This document shows, piece after piece, positions 17,447-26,130 of a stretch of DNA of 64,000 nucleotides. Numbering within the stretch: position 1 is the first letter of the stretch; the number at the start of each line of letters is the position of its first letter. This DNA comes from Alphaproteobacteria bacterium (GTDB lineage Bacteria > Myxococcota_A > UBA796 > CAJQPC01): positions 1,050,501 through 1,114,500 of the forward strand of contig JACKEV010000006.1 in the NCBI GenBank assembly GCA_020632795.1. The letters run 5' to 3'. The translations under genes and the position numbers were made by a program. The notes beneath the pieces are model-generated. The model ran no database searches, was not told the origin of the DNA, and worked only from the letters and a program-made list of their open reading frames with translations.

Positions 17447-19093
17447 ATGAAGGCGAACGAGGTGAAGCTGGCGGATCTGCTGAACGGGACGGTGCAGTAC
17501 CGCGTGCCTCTGTTCCAGCGTCGCTACTCGTGGGGGCAGGCCGAGTGGGACCAGCTCTGGAAGGACCTCGCCGAGTTGTACGGCTCGGACGAGAACGAGT
17601 CGCACTTCATCGGCGCTGTCGTGACCGCCCCGGTCGGTGGCGGGGCACCCGAGTTCGCCGCCAAGTACCTGCTTATCGACGGCCAGCAGCGCCTCACGAC
17701 CATCCTCGTCATGCTGAAGGCGCTCGGCGACGTGGCTCGGGGCGCGGAGAATGACTTCGTTGTCGAGCAAATCGACCGACACCTCCGCAACCATACCAGG
17801 CTGCCCGAGGAGCGCGCGAAGCTCCAGCCGACCCAGGACGATCGCGCGGGCTTCGAGGCCGTGCTCGCCAGCAAGGAAGGCGACACGCGGTTCCACCACG
17901 CCTACCGGCGGTTCCGTGAGCGCTACGGCGAGGGCGACGAGCAGGGTCGGCCGTTCGATCTCGACCGACTCGTGACGGCGGTGCTTTCGCGTCTGGAGCT
18001 GGTGTCCGTGCGCCTCGAAGCGAACGACAGCCCCCACCGGATCTTCGAGAGCCTGAACAGCAAGGGCATGGACCTGACGGCCGCCGACCTGATCCGCAAC
18101 CACGTCTTCATGCGGCTTGCGAACGACGCCCCCCGGCAAGAGGCCGCCTACATGGATCTGTGGCGGCCGATGGAGCAACAGCTCGCCCAGCACTTCACGG
18201 GCTTCTTCTGGCGCTTCCTGATGATTGACGGGAGCCTGCCCGCCTGGGACCAGATCTTCGCAGCCTTTCGAGGCAAGTTCCAAGCGGTTGGAGACGCGGG
18301 CCTGGAGGACTACCTCATCGAGCTTCGCGAGTACGCCGCCGCCTACCGCCAGATCGTCGCGCCCGCCGAAGCCGAGGGCGACCCGGCGATCCGCGAGCGA
18401 ATGGAGCGCATCAACCGATGGGAGCTGGAGACGGCCTACCCCTACCTTCTGCGGCTCTACCGTGCCCGAGCCCTGGGGGCTGTTCCCGCTGGCGTGGTCG
18501 CAGCCGTCCTCGACGCCCTGGAGAGCTTCGCGGTGCGGAGGAGCGTGTGCGGCGTGCCCACGAACCGGCTTCGACGGATCTTCGCCAGCCTCGCGGGTCG
18601 CTTCGAGCCGGCCAACGCGCTCGACCAGTGCCACGCCCATCTGGCAGCGAACGACTGGCCCACGGACGAGCGGTTCCGCGCCAGCTTCGTCACGTTCACG
18701 GCCTACCTCGGGTCCCGACTGTGGCGCACGCGGATGGTCTTGGAGCGCCTGGAGCGCACGTTCTGGGGCAAGGAGAAGGTCGTGGTCGGCGAGAACGTCA
18801 CCATCGAGCACGTCATGCCGCAGACGCTCGACGATGGGTGGCGTGACGCCCTGGGAGCCGACTTCGCCAACGTCCACGCGACCTGGCTTCACGCCATCGG
18901 CAACCTCACCTTGTCCTCGTACAACTCCGAGCTGGGCAACCGACCCTTCGGCGAGAAGCGCGCGATCCTGAAGAACAGCGGTTTCGCGATGAACCGCTCG
19001 ATCGCGGAGGCCGAGGACTGGACGGCAACCCGTATCGAGGACCGGGGCAAGGCCCTCGCCGAGTTGGCGGCGACCGTCTGGGCTCGCCCGTGA
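17447..19093 (+). CDS. GmrSD-type DUF262/DUF1524 protein
   Basis: A 548-aa protein. The N-terminal DUF262 domain has VPLFQRRYSWGQAEWDQLW and the ParB-like nucleotide motif IDGQQRLTT near residue 78. The C-terminal DUF1524 HNH-like nuclease domain has IEHVMPQ near 453 and HAIGNLTLSSYNSELGNR near 485. This single-chain arrangement is that of GmrSD type IV restriction enzymes, which cut DNA with modified cytosines. Here the spectrum is unknown. It follows mkoB by 52 bp and may share its transcript. Confidence 0.88.
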   Translation: MKANEVKLADLLNGTVQYRVPLFQRRYSWGQAEWDQLWKDLAELYGSDENESHFIGAVVTAPVGGGAPEFAAKYLLIDGQQRLTTILVMLKALGDVARGAENDFVVEQIDRHLRNHTRLPEERAKLQPTQDDRAGFEAVLASKEGDTRFHHAYRRFRERYGEGDEQGRPFDLDRLVTAVLSRLELVSVRLEANDSPHRIFESLNSKGMDLTAADLIRNHVFMRLANDAPRQEAAYMDLWRPMEQQLAQHFTGFFWRFLMIDGSLPAWDQIFAAFRGKFQAVGDAGLEDYLIELREYAAAYRQIVAPAEAEGDPAIRERMERINRWELETAYPYLLRLYRARALGAVPAGVVAAVLDALESFAVRRSVCGVPTNRLRRIFASLAGRFEPANALDQCHAHLAANDWPTDERFRASFVTFTAYLGSRLWRTRMVLERLERTFWGKEKVVVGENVTIEHVMPQTLDDGWRDALGADFANVHATWLHAIGNLTLSSYNSELGNRPFGEKRAILKNSGFAMNRSIAEAEDWTATRIEDRGKALAELAATVWARP

Positions 19094-19136
19094 TGGGTGG
19101 GCAGAAGGAGCCGGTTCCGGCCACCGTTGCGGACCA

Positions 19137-19200
19137 GGGTTCTGGACCCCGCAGGGCCGGCGGTTCGGCGAGCGCGGCGCGGTGGGGGTTCTGGACCCCC
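19137..19200. promoter_or_regulatory. Paired palindromes upstream of the pPIWI-RE operon
   Basis: GGGTTCTGGACCCC at 19137-19150 and GGGGGTTCTGGACCCCC at 19184-19200 share the inverted repeat GGGT-TCTGG-ACCC about 48 bases apart. They lie in the 184-base gap before the three-gene module and may be operators or promoter-proximal hairpins. Confidence 0.5.
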
Positions 19201-19277
19201 GCGCGTGACGCTCGTCCGACTCGGACCCGATCCGGTTCCCGGTTCCACGCAAGCATCGACTCGCCCAGGGGGCTCCC

Positions 19278-20384
19278 ATGACCGACACGCTGGACGCGCC
19301 CGACGCCCTCGACCGTGAGAAGGCCCTGGTGCTCTCGGCGTTGGCGGCCACGGCGTGGTGTGCGCGCGACGAGGATGGTGCGCCGAACGGCAAGGCGCTG
19401 ATCGAGCGCCTGATGACCGCCGCATCATGGGCGAGCCGGGCACGCCGCCACCGCGGCCTGCCCTCTCTGTCCGTCGCAGAGCTGGTGGAGCAGTTCACGC
19501 AGCCCGTGGAGACGTGGCTCCCGGCCGCTGATGAACCCGAGGGCGCCGGCTCTCTGGTACTCGTTGAGGACGGCCACCCGACCCCGAACTGTGAGGACCT
19601 CGCCGATGACGCGGGCGGCTCACCGCTCGCGGAGGTGGAGCAGAACGTCATCCGCGCCGCCATGAGCCACATCCGGGGACGGGACGACGAGGCGGCGGCC
19701 TACACCGCCTTTCGCCGCTTCCTCGTGGAGCACGCCACCGCCCATCACGCCGACGCCGTAGGGGCGCTCCTACCCGTGGGCCTCGAAGTCGCTCGGGTCT
19801 ACCAGCGTGTGCCGGGGACGGCGCGAACGCGAACAGGCAGGCAGGAGGTGTTCTACCGCTGTCCGCGCTGCCGCTGGCCGATGCAGGTGCGGGATACGTC
19901 GGTTTCCTGCCTCCGATCGCCAACCTGCCTCGCGGCCGGTGCGCGATTCGCTCTGCGCGACGACAGCCTGGTCCCGCTGGCGAAGCTGGCGGCACCGGAC
20001 CCCGCGTCGCCCGACGAGTGGGTGGCCCTGCATCCCGGCGTGTGGCGCTTCACAGTGCTGCCGGGGCTTGAGGAGCTTGACCTCGAACGACGGCTTGGCC
20101 GGATTGAAGGGGTAGACGTTCAGCTTTGGCCCTTCGTCGATGCCTACGATCTCGACGTTCGTCGAGGCAGCCACCGCTGGCGGATCGACGTGAAGGACCA
20201 CAGCTCAGCCTCCTCGCTCGCGCGCCACCTGAACGACAAGCCAGTGACCGAGCAGACGTGGATCGTCGTCCCGCACGCACGACGAGAGCAGGTCCCGCGT
20301 CTCCAACGGCTCGTCGAGCCGGATGCCGGCTACCTGTTCGCCGATGCGAACGAGATGGTTCGGCGCATCAAGGGGGCGGAATGA
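19278..20384 (+). CDS. pPIWI-RE module component Y: PD-(D/E)xK nuclease-like protein
   Basis: A 368-aa protein. The N-terminal 180 residues are helical. A four-Cys zinc ribbon follows (YRCPRCRWPM near 193, then VSCLRSPTC near 211). The C-terminal domain resembles a restriction endonuclease fold: DAYDLDV near 290, then WRIDVKDHSS near 302, giving a D...DxK site. It directly precedes, with ATGA overlap, a DinG-like helicase, followed by a MID-PIWI protein: the X-Y-Z composition of pPIWI-RE conflict modules. The likely role is cleavage of invading DNA, guided or licensed by the PIWI protein (inference). Confidence 0.75.
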   Translation: MTDTLDAPDALDREKALVLSALAATAWCARDEDGAPNGKALIERLMTAASWASRARRHRGLPSLSVAELVEQFTQPVETWLPAADEPEGAGSLVLVEDGHPTPNCEDLADDAGGSPLAEVEQNVIRAAMSHIRGRDDEAAAYTAFRRFLVEHATAHHADAVGALLPVGLEVARVYQRVPGTARTRTGRQEVFYRCPRCRWPMQVRDTSVSCLRSPTCLAAGARFALRDDSLVPLAKLAAPDPASPDEWVALHPGVWRFTVLPGLEELDLERRLGRIEGVDVQLWPFVDAYDLDVRRGSHRWRIDVKDHSSASSLARHLNDKPVTEQTWIVVPHARREQVPRLQRLVEPDAGYLFADANEMVRRIKGAE

Positions 20385-23300
20385 CCAACACGGCCGACCT
20401 CGCGACCCTGCTCGCGCTCGCGCTGACGCTGCGCCACTTCGAGACGACACCCACCCTCGGCGATGCGCGGATGCTGGTCCACGGGCGAGTCCACCTGTGG
20501 CCCGAGTGGGAGCGGGATGCAGAAGCGCGCCGAGCCGTCGCGCGCTTCCTCGCGATCCGACCGGACGACCTCGCCGATGATCGGGCGTTCCTCGAACGTG
20601 CCCGTGACCTGCTCGAACAGGCATCCGACTTCGAGAGCGTGCCGGGCATCGACGAGACCCGCCCTGGATGGGCGTCCGGCTTCACGCTGGTCCGGGGCGC
20701 TCCGCTCGACCGCCGGATCGACCAGTGGTTCACCCAGGTCGAGAAGCAGCGCGGCAAGTCCTCGACGCAGGAAGCAGAGAGGCCGCATGCCGGAGCGATG
20801 GTGCTGGCGGGGGGCGACCTCACGTTCCGCATCCCGCGCGCCCACGTCCCGAAGTCGCCTGCGCCCGCGCCCGTGCTCGCGACCGCCCCGCCACGGGACG
20901 GTGAACTGCTTGACCGCGACGCCTTGCTCGCGCTCGCGAGGGCCATCGACGATCACCTGGACGGAAGCAAGGGTCCGTTCGAGCAGTTCGGGGTCGGAGC
21001 GTTTCTCGACAACTTCATCGCGGGCAGCGGGGTTCTGGCGAGGCTCGGCTCGCCCGGCGTGACGAAGCTGGCCTTGGCCCCCACCGGCACGGGCAAGTCC
21101 GTGTTCGCTCGGCTGTTCGCGGTCCACCTCGCTCGGCAGGGCGTGCCGGTCGCGCTGGTCGTACCCGACATTCAGTCGGTGTGGACCGAGACGCTACGGC
21201 TGCGGGACGCCGCCTCCAAGGCGGGGGCCTCCCTGTCCGTCGTCCCGGTCAGCTCGTGGCGAAACCTCGCCGAACGCCTCGGGGCCTACCTCGACCACCC
21301 GCCGAAGGAGGACCCGGACGCAGCGTGGGCGCTGGAACGGGTGGGCTACTCCTGCCTGCTCGCCGCCTACGTCGAGGACGGGTCTGCGCTCGCGGCCGGC
21401 GACGAGCCCTGCACGCGCGTGCGTCAGCGCGACGGCAAGACCGGCAAGGAGCGCAAGGTCGGGTGTCCGTTCGCTGCGGAGTGCGGGAGGTTCTCGGCGT
21501 TCCGGGATGCCACCACCGCCGACGTGATCGTCGTCAACCACCACGCCTTCCTCGGCGGTCGCGTGCCCATCGAGGTGTCAGTGGACGGCGGGCCACCCCG
21601 GAAGCTCACCACGGCCGAGCTGGTGCTACGTCGGTCTGCCGTCGTCCTAATCGACGAGATCGACGCCTTGCAGAACACGGCCATCGGCTCGAACAGCCGT
21701 GGGCTCGTGCTCTCCTCTCGTGGTCGACTGAGCAAGCCCTACCAGTTGCTCATCGAGGTCGAGCGGCGTCGCGCCGAGAACCGGCTGGACTCGTCCGTGA
21801 GGTTCGAGCGTGGCAGGTCGGCCCTGGCCCGCATCACGCACGAGGCCGAACGCCTCGCGGAGTTGATCAACCGCAACGAGTTGGAGTGGCCGACGCGGGG
21901 CCAGATGACCTGGCGCGAGGCCCACGACGCCTGGCTCGCGTCGCGGCTGTTCGACGAGAGCGACGACGGGCTCGACAAGCTCGGCAAGCTCTACGACCCC
22001 GAGCCGATCGCCGACGACGACCATGCCGAGGCCCTTCGGCTCGCGCTGCGCCCGCTCGGCCCTGGCCTCGGCGACGGCACGCGCATGGCCGACGTGCAGG
22101 CAGAAATCATGCGCGCCCTGCTGGAGTGGCCCCTCCGAGGGAGAGGCTTCGGAACTGCTCAAGGGGACCGCAACCGCATCGCGCAACGCCTGATCTTCCG
22201 CGCTGCGCTCGTACAACTCGACCGTGCCATCGAGCACCTACGCCCACAGCTTCCCGGCCTGGAGCAGCGAGAGGTGCAGCAGGCGGCCGATCTGCGCGAC
22301 GACCTGCTTGGCTACGCCCCGTGGCAGCCCTCGCCGATGGGGCCGCTCGGGCGACGGTTGCAGGGCTACGCCTTCGCGGAGCGGCTGGGCGAACAGGGGG
22401 CGCTCGAAACCCGCATCATGTCGGGCGACCCTCACGGCCTCCTGCGCGAGCTTGGGGGCCTCGTGTCGGACGTGCTCGCCGGCACGCCTCGCGTGGTGCT
22501 GGGCCTGTCGGCCACCTGCCGTTTCCGCGGGTCGCCCCGTGCTGACGTGCTCGGGGACGTGATCGGCTGGGTGAAGGACGAGGCGAGGAACGTCAAGGTC
22601 CACGGGGCCACCGTGAAGGCCCGGATCTCGGGCACAGGTAGCCCTGGCGAACGTATGGAGGCCGCGCGGGAGGCAGCGGTGGAGCTCTGGAACACGACGC
22701 TCTCGCACTACCTCCAGCGCCAGCGCGAGAATCCCGATTCGGCCGGCAGGGCGCGGGCCTTGCTGGTGACGGGCAGCTACGCCGAGGCGCAGGCCGTGGC
22801 CGAGGGGTTGCGACGGGTCGCAGTTACCGACCTCCCCGTCCGCCACATCGTCTCCGACGCGAGCCCCAACAAGAACGAGCCAGGCGCGATCACGCGGGCA
22901 CGTCTGGAGTCCTTCGGTCACGAGCCTGCACCGGCGGTGCTGGTCGGCCCGCTGAGCGTGGTCGCGCGCGGACACAACATCCTCCAGCGGGGGTCGCAGT
23001 TGTCCGCGCTGTCGGGGATCTTCGTCCTCACCCGTCCTGTTCCGCCGAGTCACGACGCGGATCGGTTCCTCGCCCACATCGCCTACAACGCCCGCCTGCA
23101 TCCCCCGGAATGGCGAGGTGCTCCTGGCGCGACCATTGACGCGGAGCGCGCGGACGCCCGCCGCCGGCTGCGCGCGTTGCAGCGAAGCTCGGCCATGTTT
23201 CGCCACATGGACGAGGAGCTTCGACGCGAGCTGATCTGCGACGTGCTCGTCGATCTCGCCCAGCTTGCAGGACGAGCCCGACGCGGCGGCACGCCGGTGG

Positions 23301-23494
23301 ACCTGTTCTTCGTCGACGGTGCCTTCGCGGACGACGTGGTGCCGTGGACGGGACTCGTTGAAGACGTGCTCAAGTGGTGGCGCGCGAACGACTGGCTCGA
23401 CGAGATGATGGAACTTCACGGCGCGTTCGTCGCCGGGCTCGGCAAGTACGCGGGGTTCGACCTCGCAGGCTCGACACCAGGGGGAGCCCGATGA
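20381..23494 (+). CDS. pPIWI-RE module component Z: DinG/XPD-like helicase
   Basis: A 1037-aa protein. After a 200-residue N-terminal region comes Walker A (LAPTGTGKSVF near 234). Four cysteines at about 325-370 (PCTRV, VGCPFAAECG and an upstream YSCLL) are placed like the Fe-S cluster of XPD/DinG helicases. Then follow VVNHHAFLGG (about 385), motif II LIDEID (about 424), LGLSATCRFRG (about 707), and late GHNILQRG and LAQLAGRARRGG, similar to the Q-x-x-GR-x-x-R motif. The gene overlaps both neighbours by ATGA. The expected role is to unwind DNA for the module. Confidence 0.8.
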   Translation: MTNTADLATLLALALTLRHFETTPTLGDARMLVHGRVHLWPEWERDAEARRAVARFLAIRPDDLADDRAFLERARDLLEQASDFESVPGIDETRPGWASGFTLVRGAPLDRRIDQWFTQVEKQRGKSSTQEAERPHAGAMVLAGGDLTFRIPRAHVPKSPAPAPVLATAPPRDGELLDRDALLALARAIDDHLDGSKGPFEQFGVGAFLDNFIAGSGVLARLGSPGVTKLALAPTGTGKSVFARLFAVHLARQGVPVALVVPDIQSVWTETLRLRDAASKAGASLSVVPVSSWRNLAERLGAYLDHPPKEDPDAAWALERVGYSCLLAAYVEDGSALAAGDEPCTRVRQRDGKTGKERKVGCPFAAECGRFSAFRDATTADVIVVNHHAFLGGRVPIEVSVDGGPPRKLTTAELVLRRSAVVLIDEIDALQNTAIGSNSRGLVLSSRGRLSKPYQLLIEVERRRAENRLDSSVRFERGRSALARITHEAERLAELINRNELEWPTRGQMTWREAHDAWLASRLFDESDDGLDKLGKLYDPEPIADDDHAEALRLALRPLGPGLGDGTRMADVQAEIMRALLEWPLRGRGFGTAQGDRNRIAQRLIFRAALVQLDRAIEHLRPQLPGLEQREVQQAADLRDDLLGYAPWQPSPMGPLGRRLQGYAFAERLGEQGALETRIMSGDPHGLLRELGGLVSDVLAGTPRVVLGLSATCRFRGSPRADVLGDVIGWVKDEARNVKVHGATVKARISGTGSPGERMEAAREAAVELWNTTLSHYLQRQRENPDSAGRARALLVTGSYAEAQAVAEGLRRVAVTDLPVRHIVSDASPNKNEPGAITRARLESFGHEPAPAVLVGPLSVVARGHNILQRGSQLSALSGIFVLTRPVPPSHDADRFLAHIAYNARLHPPEWRGAPGATIDAERADARRRLRALQRSSAMFRHMDEELRRELICDVLVDLAQLAGRARRGGTPVDLFFVDGAFADDVVPWTGLVEDVLKWWRANDWLDEMMELHGAFVAGLGKYAGFDLAGSTPGGAR

Positions 23495-25995
23495 GCGGCA
23501 GGATCGAGAGGATTCGGACCACGGCGTTTCGCCTGAAGGACGAGGACTTCGGCAGGGTGTGGGTCTACCGGCCCGGCGAGGAGTTCGCGCGGACGTGGGA
23601 TGGGTTGGAAGCCGACTTGAAGTCCAGCCCAGGCGAGTATCGGAAGCTCCCCTACGGAGGGCTCGCCGCTGCGCTCCGCGTCATGACGGGCGACTTCGTG
23701 GCGTTGGAGCGACGGGCCCAGAGCGGCCGGGCGTTCATCGTGTCCCGCAAGCTCATCAGCGCCGAGCAGCTCAAGACGGCGATCGGGGCTTGGGAGGCGC
23801 GCGTGCTCGGCAATCCGCGCACCCCGCTCGCGCAGGCCGTGCCTGCCCTGCATCCCGAAAATGTGCGGGTCGGTGACCTCATCACGCGCCGACCTGGGCT
23901 GTCCCCCACCATGCAGGAGCGATGGGTGTGGGACGTGGGCATCTGGGAGATGGCGCATCGCCTCGCGGAGCGTCCGATGCGAACCGACAGCGAACCTGTC
24001 CGATGGCGGTTGGACTCCGACGCAGCGTTGTTGTCGTGGGGCAACCTGCTGCACGTCCCGAAGAAGGACGATGCCGCCATGCACAAGCTCACGCTCCACC
24101 TGATCACCGTCCCCGGAATCGAAGACCCGGTGCTGTCCATCCAGGCCAGCCTCGTGCGCCTCGCGCCGAGCTGGCGGTTCGCGAAGGGGGCCAAGTACGC
24201 ATGGGCCGAGTTGAGTCCCGACACGCCTCTGCTTCGAGGTCGGGTCAAGACCCAGTGGCGTGGCGAGGGGGGCTTTCTGACGTCCTGGGCCGACGGTGCT
24301 GCCGAGGTGTTGTACGGCGCCAGCCTCGACCCGCTGCCTCGGCTCGATCAAGAGCCGGTGCCCACCGGAGTCGTGCGGACAGGCTTCGCGAAGCAGCCGC
24401 AGAAGAACCCTTTCGGTCGAGGAGTCGGCACGTGGTTCCATGAGTGCGTCGCGCACCACATGCGGGACGTGCTCGCGGACGACGCCCGTGCCATCACGCT
24501 CGAGACGCGCCGCGTCCGGGCAGGCCACACCAAGAAGGCGGCCCGCTTGCCCCTCGGCCTCGACCATGCGGCGACCAGCGTGGAGTTGCGCGTCGCCGTG
24601 GTGTACGCCCACGCTGACCAGCGTCGCCGTGTCCGTGACGCCCTCGCCAGGGTTCTCGCGCACGGCGCGCACGAACGGGACAAGGACGCGCTCGCGGACT
24701 TGAAGTCGCGGTTGAAGGACCTCGACGACAACGAGGACCTCGTGGTCGGGCCGTTCGCCATCCGCTTCGTGCGCCCCGATGCTGCTGAACGGTACCTGCT
24801 GGAGCGGCACGAGCGAGCGGCGATCGAGAAGTGGGCCGACGGTTGGCTGACCACGCTCAGCGAGGATGGCACCCGCATCGCCGCAATCATCGAGACGGAC
24901 ACGGCAGCGAAGGACGACCCACGCAAGAAGGACGGACTGGCGGACCCGAAGCCTGCGCTGCGTCGCTACTTCGCGTCGCGCGGGGCCGCCACGCAGTTCA
25001 TCACCAGCGGGTCGGCCCCGAGCGCGAAGAAGGCCGCCGTCGCCAAGACGGACGATGAGTTCCGCGAACACGCCGCCTCCAACGCGGTGGGCGACCTCCT
25101 TCGGAGCGCGGGCTTCTTCCTGCGCCCCTTCCCCGAGTTCGGATGCGACGACGACACGCTCGTGGTCGGCATCTACGGGGCGCGCCTGACCAGCAGGACC
25201 ACTGGCTGGCGGGCCAGCTACGTCGTGAACCTCGTGGCGGTTTCGCTCGGCACGCGCGACGCCTGGGGCTTCGTAGATGGTCAGGGCTGGGTGCCGCTCG
25301 ACCAAGCGACGGCCAGCTTCCTCGCGTCTGACCAGGCGAGGAACAGCGACAGCGAGGCCAAGGCCCTCGTAGAGCGGGCAGTCAACGCGCTCAACGGTCG
25401 CTTCGGCGACCGCAAGGCCGTGCTTCTGTTCGACGCCTTCGGGTGTCGGCGCTTCTGGAAGTGCCTGGCCGACCAGTCCGACGCTCGCCTCGAAGCGTGG
25501 ATGATGGGCGAGAATCGAGCCGTCGTGCGAGTTCGAACCGTCACCAGTGAAGTGCTCCGACCCGCTGGTACGGGTGAGTGGTCGTCGTCGCTCCGACCCG
25601 CGACCCACACCCCGTTCCGCCTGATGGCGGTGGAAGGTGCGGAAGGTGTCGCCCCGACGTGCGTGCTCGCGGGATCGGCGGTCATGAGCAACGAGTGGAG
25701 CGCCCGCGACAGCACGCGGTTCGCCGCGAAGCCGAATGCCTTGAAGAAGGACTGGCACGCGCTCGGCGTCACGGAGCTTCAGGTGCTCGACCCCGGCCCC
25801 TTCGCGCGCGAAGCCCTGCTCCAGCAGATCGGCATCCTTTGCCGCATCGCACCTACCTGGGACCGCACGCTGCGATGGCCGTCACCCTTGCACCTCGCCC
25901 GCGCGGTCGTGCGCGATCATCCACACGGGTACTTCGACGAGGAGGAGCAGGGCGAGGAGGTCGAGGACGCCAAGCAGATGCGGTTCGACTTCTGA
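23491..25995 (+). CDS. pPIWI-RE module component X: MID-PIWI (prokaryotic Argonaute-like) protein
   Basis: An 834-aa protein. It matches the order of pPIWI-RE proteins: a long N-terminal region (about 1-380), a MID-like segment (about 420-560) and a C-terminal RNase H-like PIWI domain. The signature Arg and Glu that name the family fit VVRVRTVTSEVLRP near residue 675, and the C-terminus ends with WPSPLHLARAVVRDHP like other PIWI domains. The RNase H acid set is not complete by eye, so it may be catalytically inactive, with cutting left to the Y nuclease. It is the last cargo gene before attR, so the module sits at the element edge. Confidence 0.75.
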   Translation: MSGRIERIRTTAFRLKDEDFGRVWVYRPGEEFARTWDGLEADLKSSPGEYRKLPYGGLAAALRVMTGDFVALERRAQSGRAFIVSRKLISAEQLKTAIGAWEARVLGNPRTPLAQAVPALHPENVRVGDLITRRPGLSPTMQERWVWDVGIWEMAHRLAERPMRTDSEPVRWRLDSDAALLSWGNLLHVPKKDDAAMHKLTLHLITVPGIEDPVLSIQASLVRLAPSWRFAKGAKYAWAELSPDTPLLRGRVKTQWRGEGGFLTSWADGAAEVLYGASLDPLPRLDQEPVPTGVVRTGFAKQPQKNPFGRGVGTWFHECVAHHMRDVLADDARAITLETRRVRAGHTKKAARLPLGLDHAATSVELRVAVVYAHADQRRRVRDALARVLAHGAHERDKDALADLKSRLKDLDDNEDLVVGPFAIRFVRPDAAERYLLERHERAAIEKWADGWLTTLSEDGTRIAAIIETDTAAKDDPRKKDGLADPKPALRRYFASRGAATQFITSGSAPSAKKAAVAKTDDEFREHAASNAVGDLLRSAGFFLRPFPEFGCDDDTLVVGIYGARLTSRTTGWRASYVVNLVAVSLGTRDAWGFVDGQGWVPLDQATASFLASDQARNSDSEAKALVERAVNALNGRFGDRKAVLLFDAFGCRRFWKCLADQSDARLEAWMMGENRAVVRVRTVTSEVLRPAGTGEWSSSLRPATHTPFRLMAVEGAEGVAPTCVLAGSAVMSNEWSARDSTRFAAKPNALKKDWHALGVTELQVLDPGPFAREALLQQIGILCRIAPTWDRTLRWPSPLHLARAVVRDHPHGYFDEEEQGEEVEDAKQMRFDF

Positions 25996-26113
25996 GGTCG
26001 GTGGCGCGTCACGCCGGGCGCACGCGAGCCGCCTTCACGAACGCCGGCACCCCCGGACTGGCCGCTCGGGCTCGTAGTCCCCACCCAGCTTGAACAACAC
26101 CGGTGCCCTAAAC

Positions 26114-26130
26114 ACTTCACGGCTTCCAGA
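26114..26130. other. attR of inner element
   Basis: The element arm half-site ACTTCACG (26114-26121) and core CCAGA (26126-26130) are followed directly by helicase codons for NFKNLYLPES. Together with the left end it defines the crossover, with the dyad centre falling on the CA of the core. Confidence 0.8.

Larger units (their letters stand above)
2220..26130. mobile_element. Inner serine-recombinase element carrying a defence island, 23.9 kb
   Basis: The ends share CCAGA (2220-2224 and 26126-26130). Removing one copy and the DNA between joins codons 2221-2223 (CAG) to 26130-26132 (AAC) and restores an uninterrupted VDEAQ-NFKNLY helicase sequence in frame. Joining the element ends gives an imperfect dyad, ACTTCACG (26114-26121) and CGTGTAGT (2228-2235), symmetric about the core, as expected of a serine-integrase attP. 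Cargo: recombinase, regulators, TetR-cupin-membrane operon, HEPN-like pair, BcgI-like R-M, Mokosh, GmrSD and pPIWI-RE. Confidence 0.92.

Noticed and set aside
2220..26130. Inner element as a transposon with inverted terminal repeats and target duplication
   Set aside because: The ends share only five bases, carry no transposase, and form an attP dyad with an adjacent large serine recombinase, so site-specific integration explains it better.
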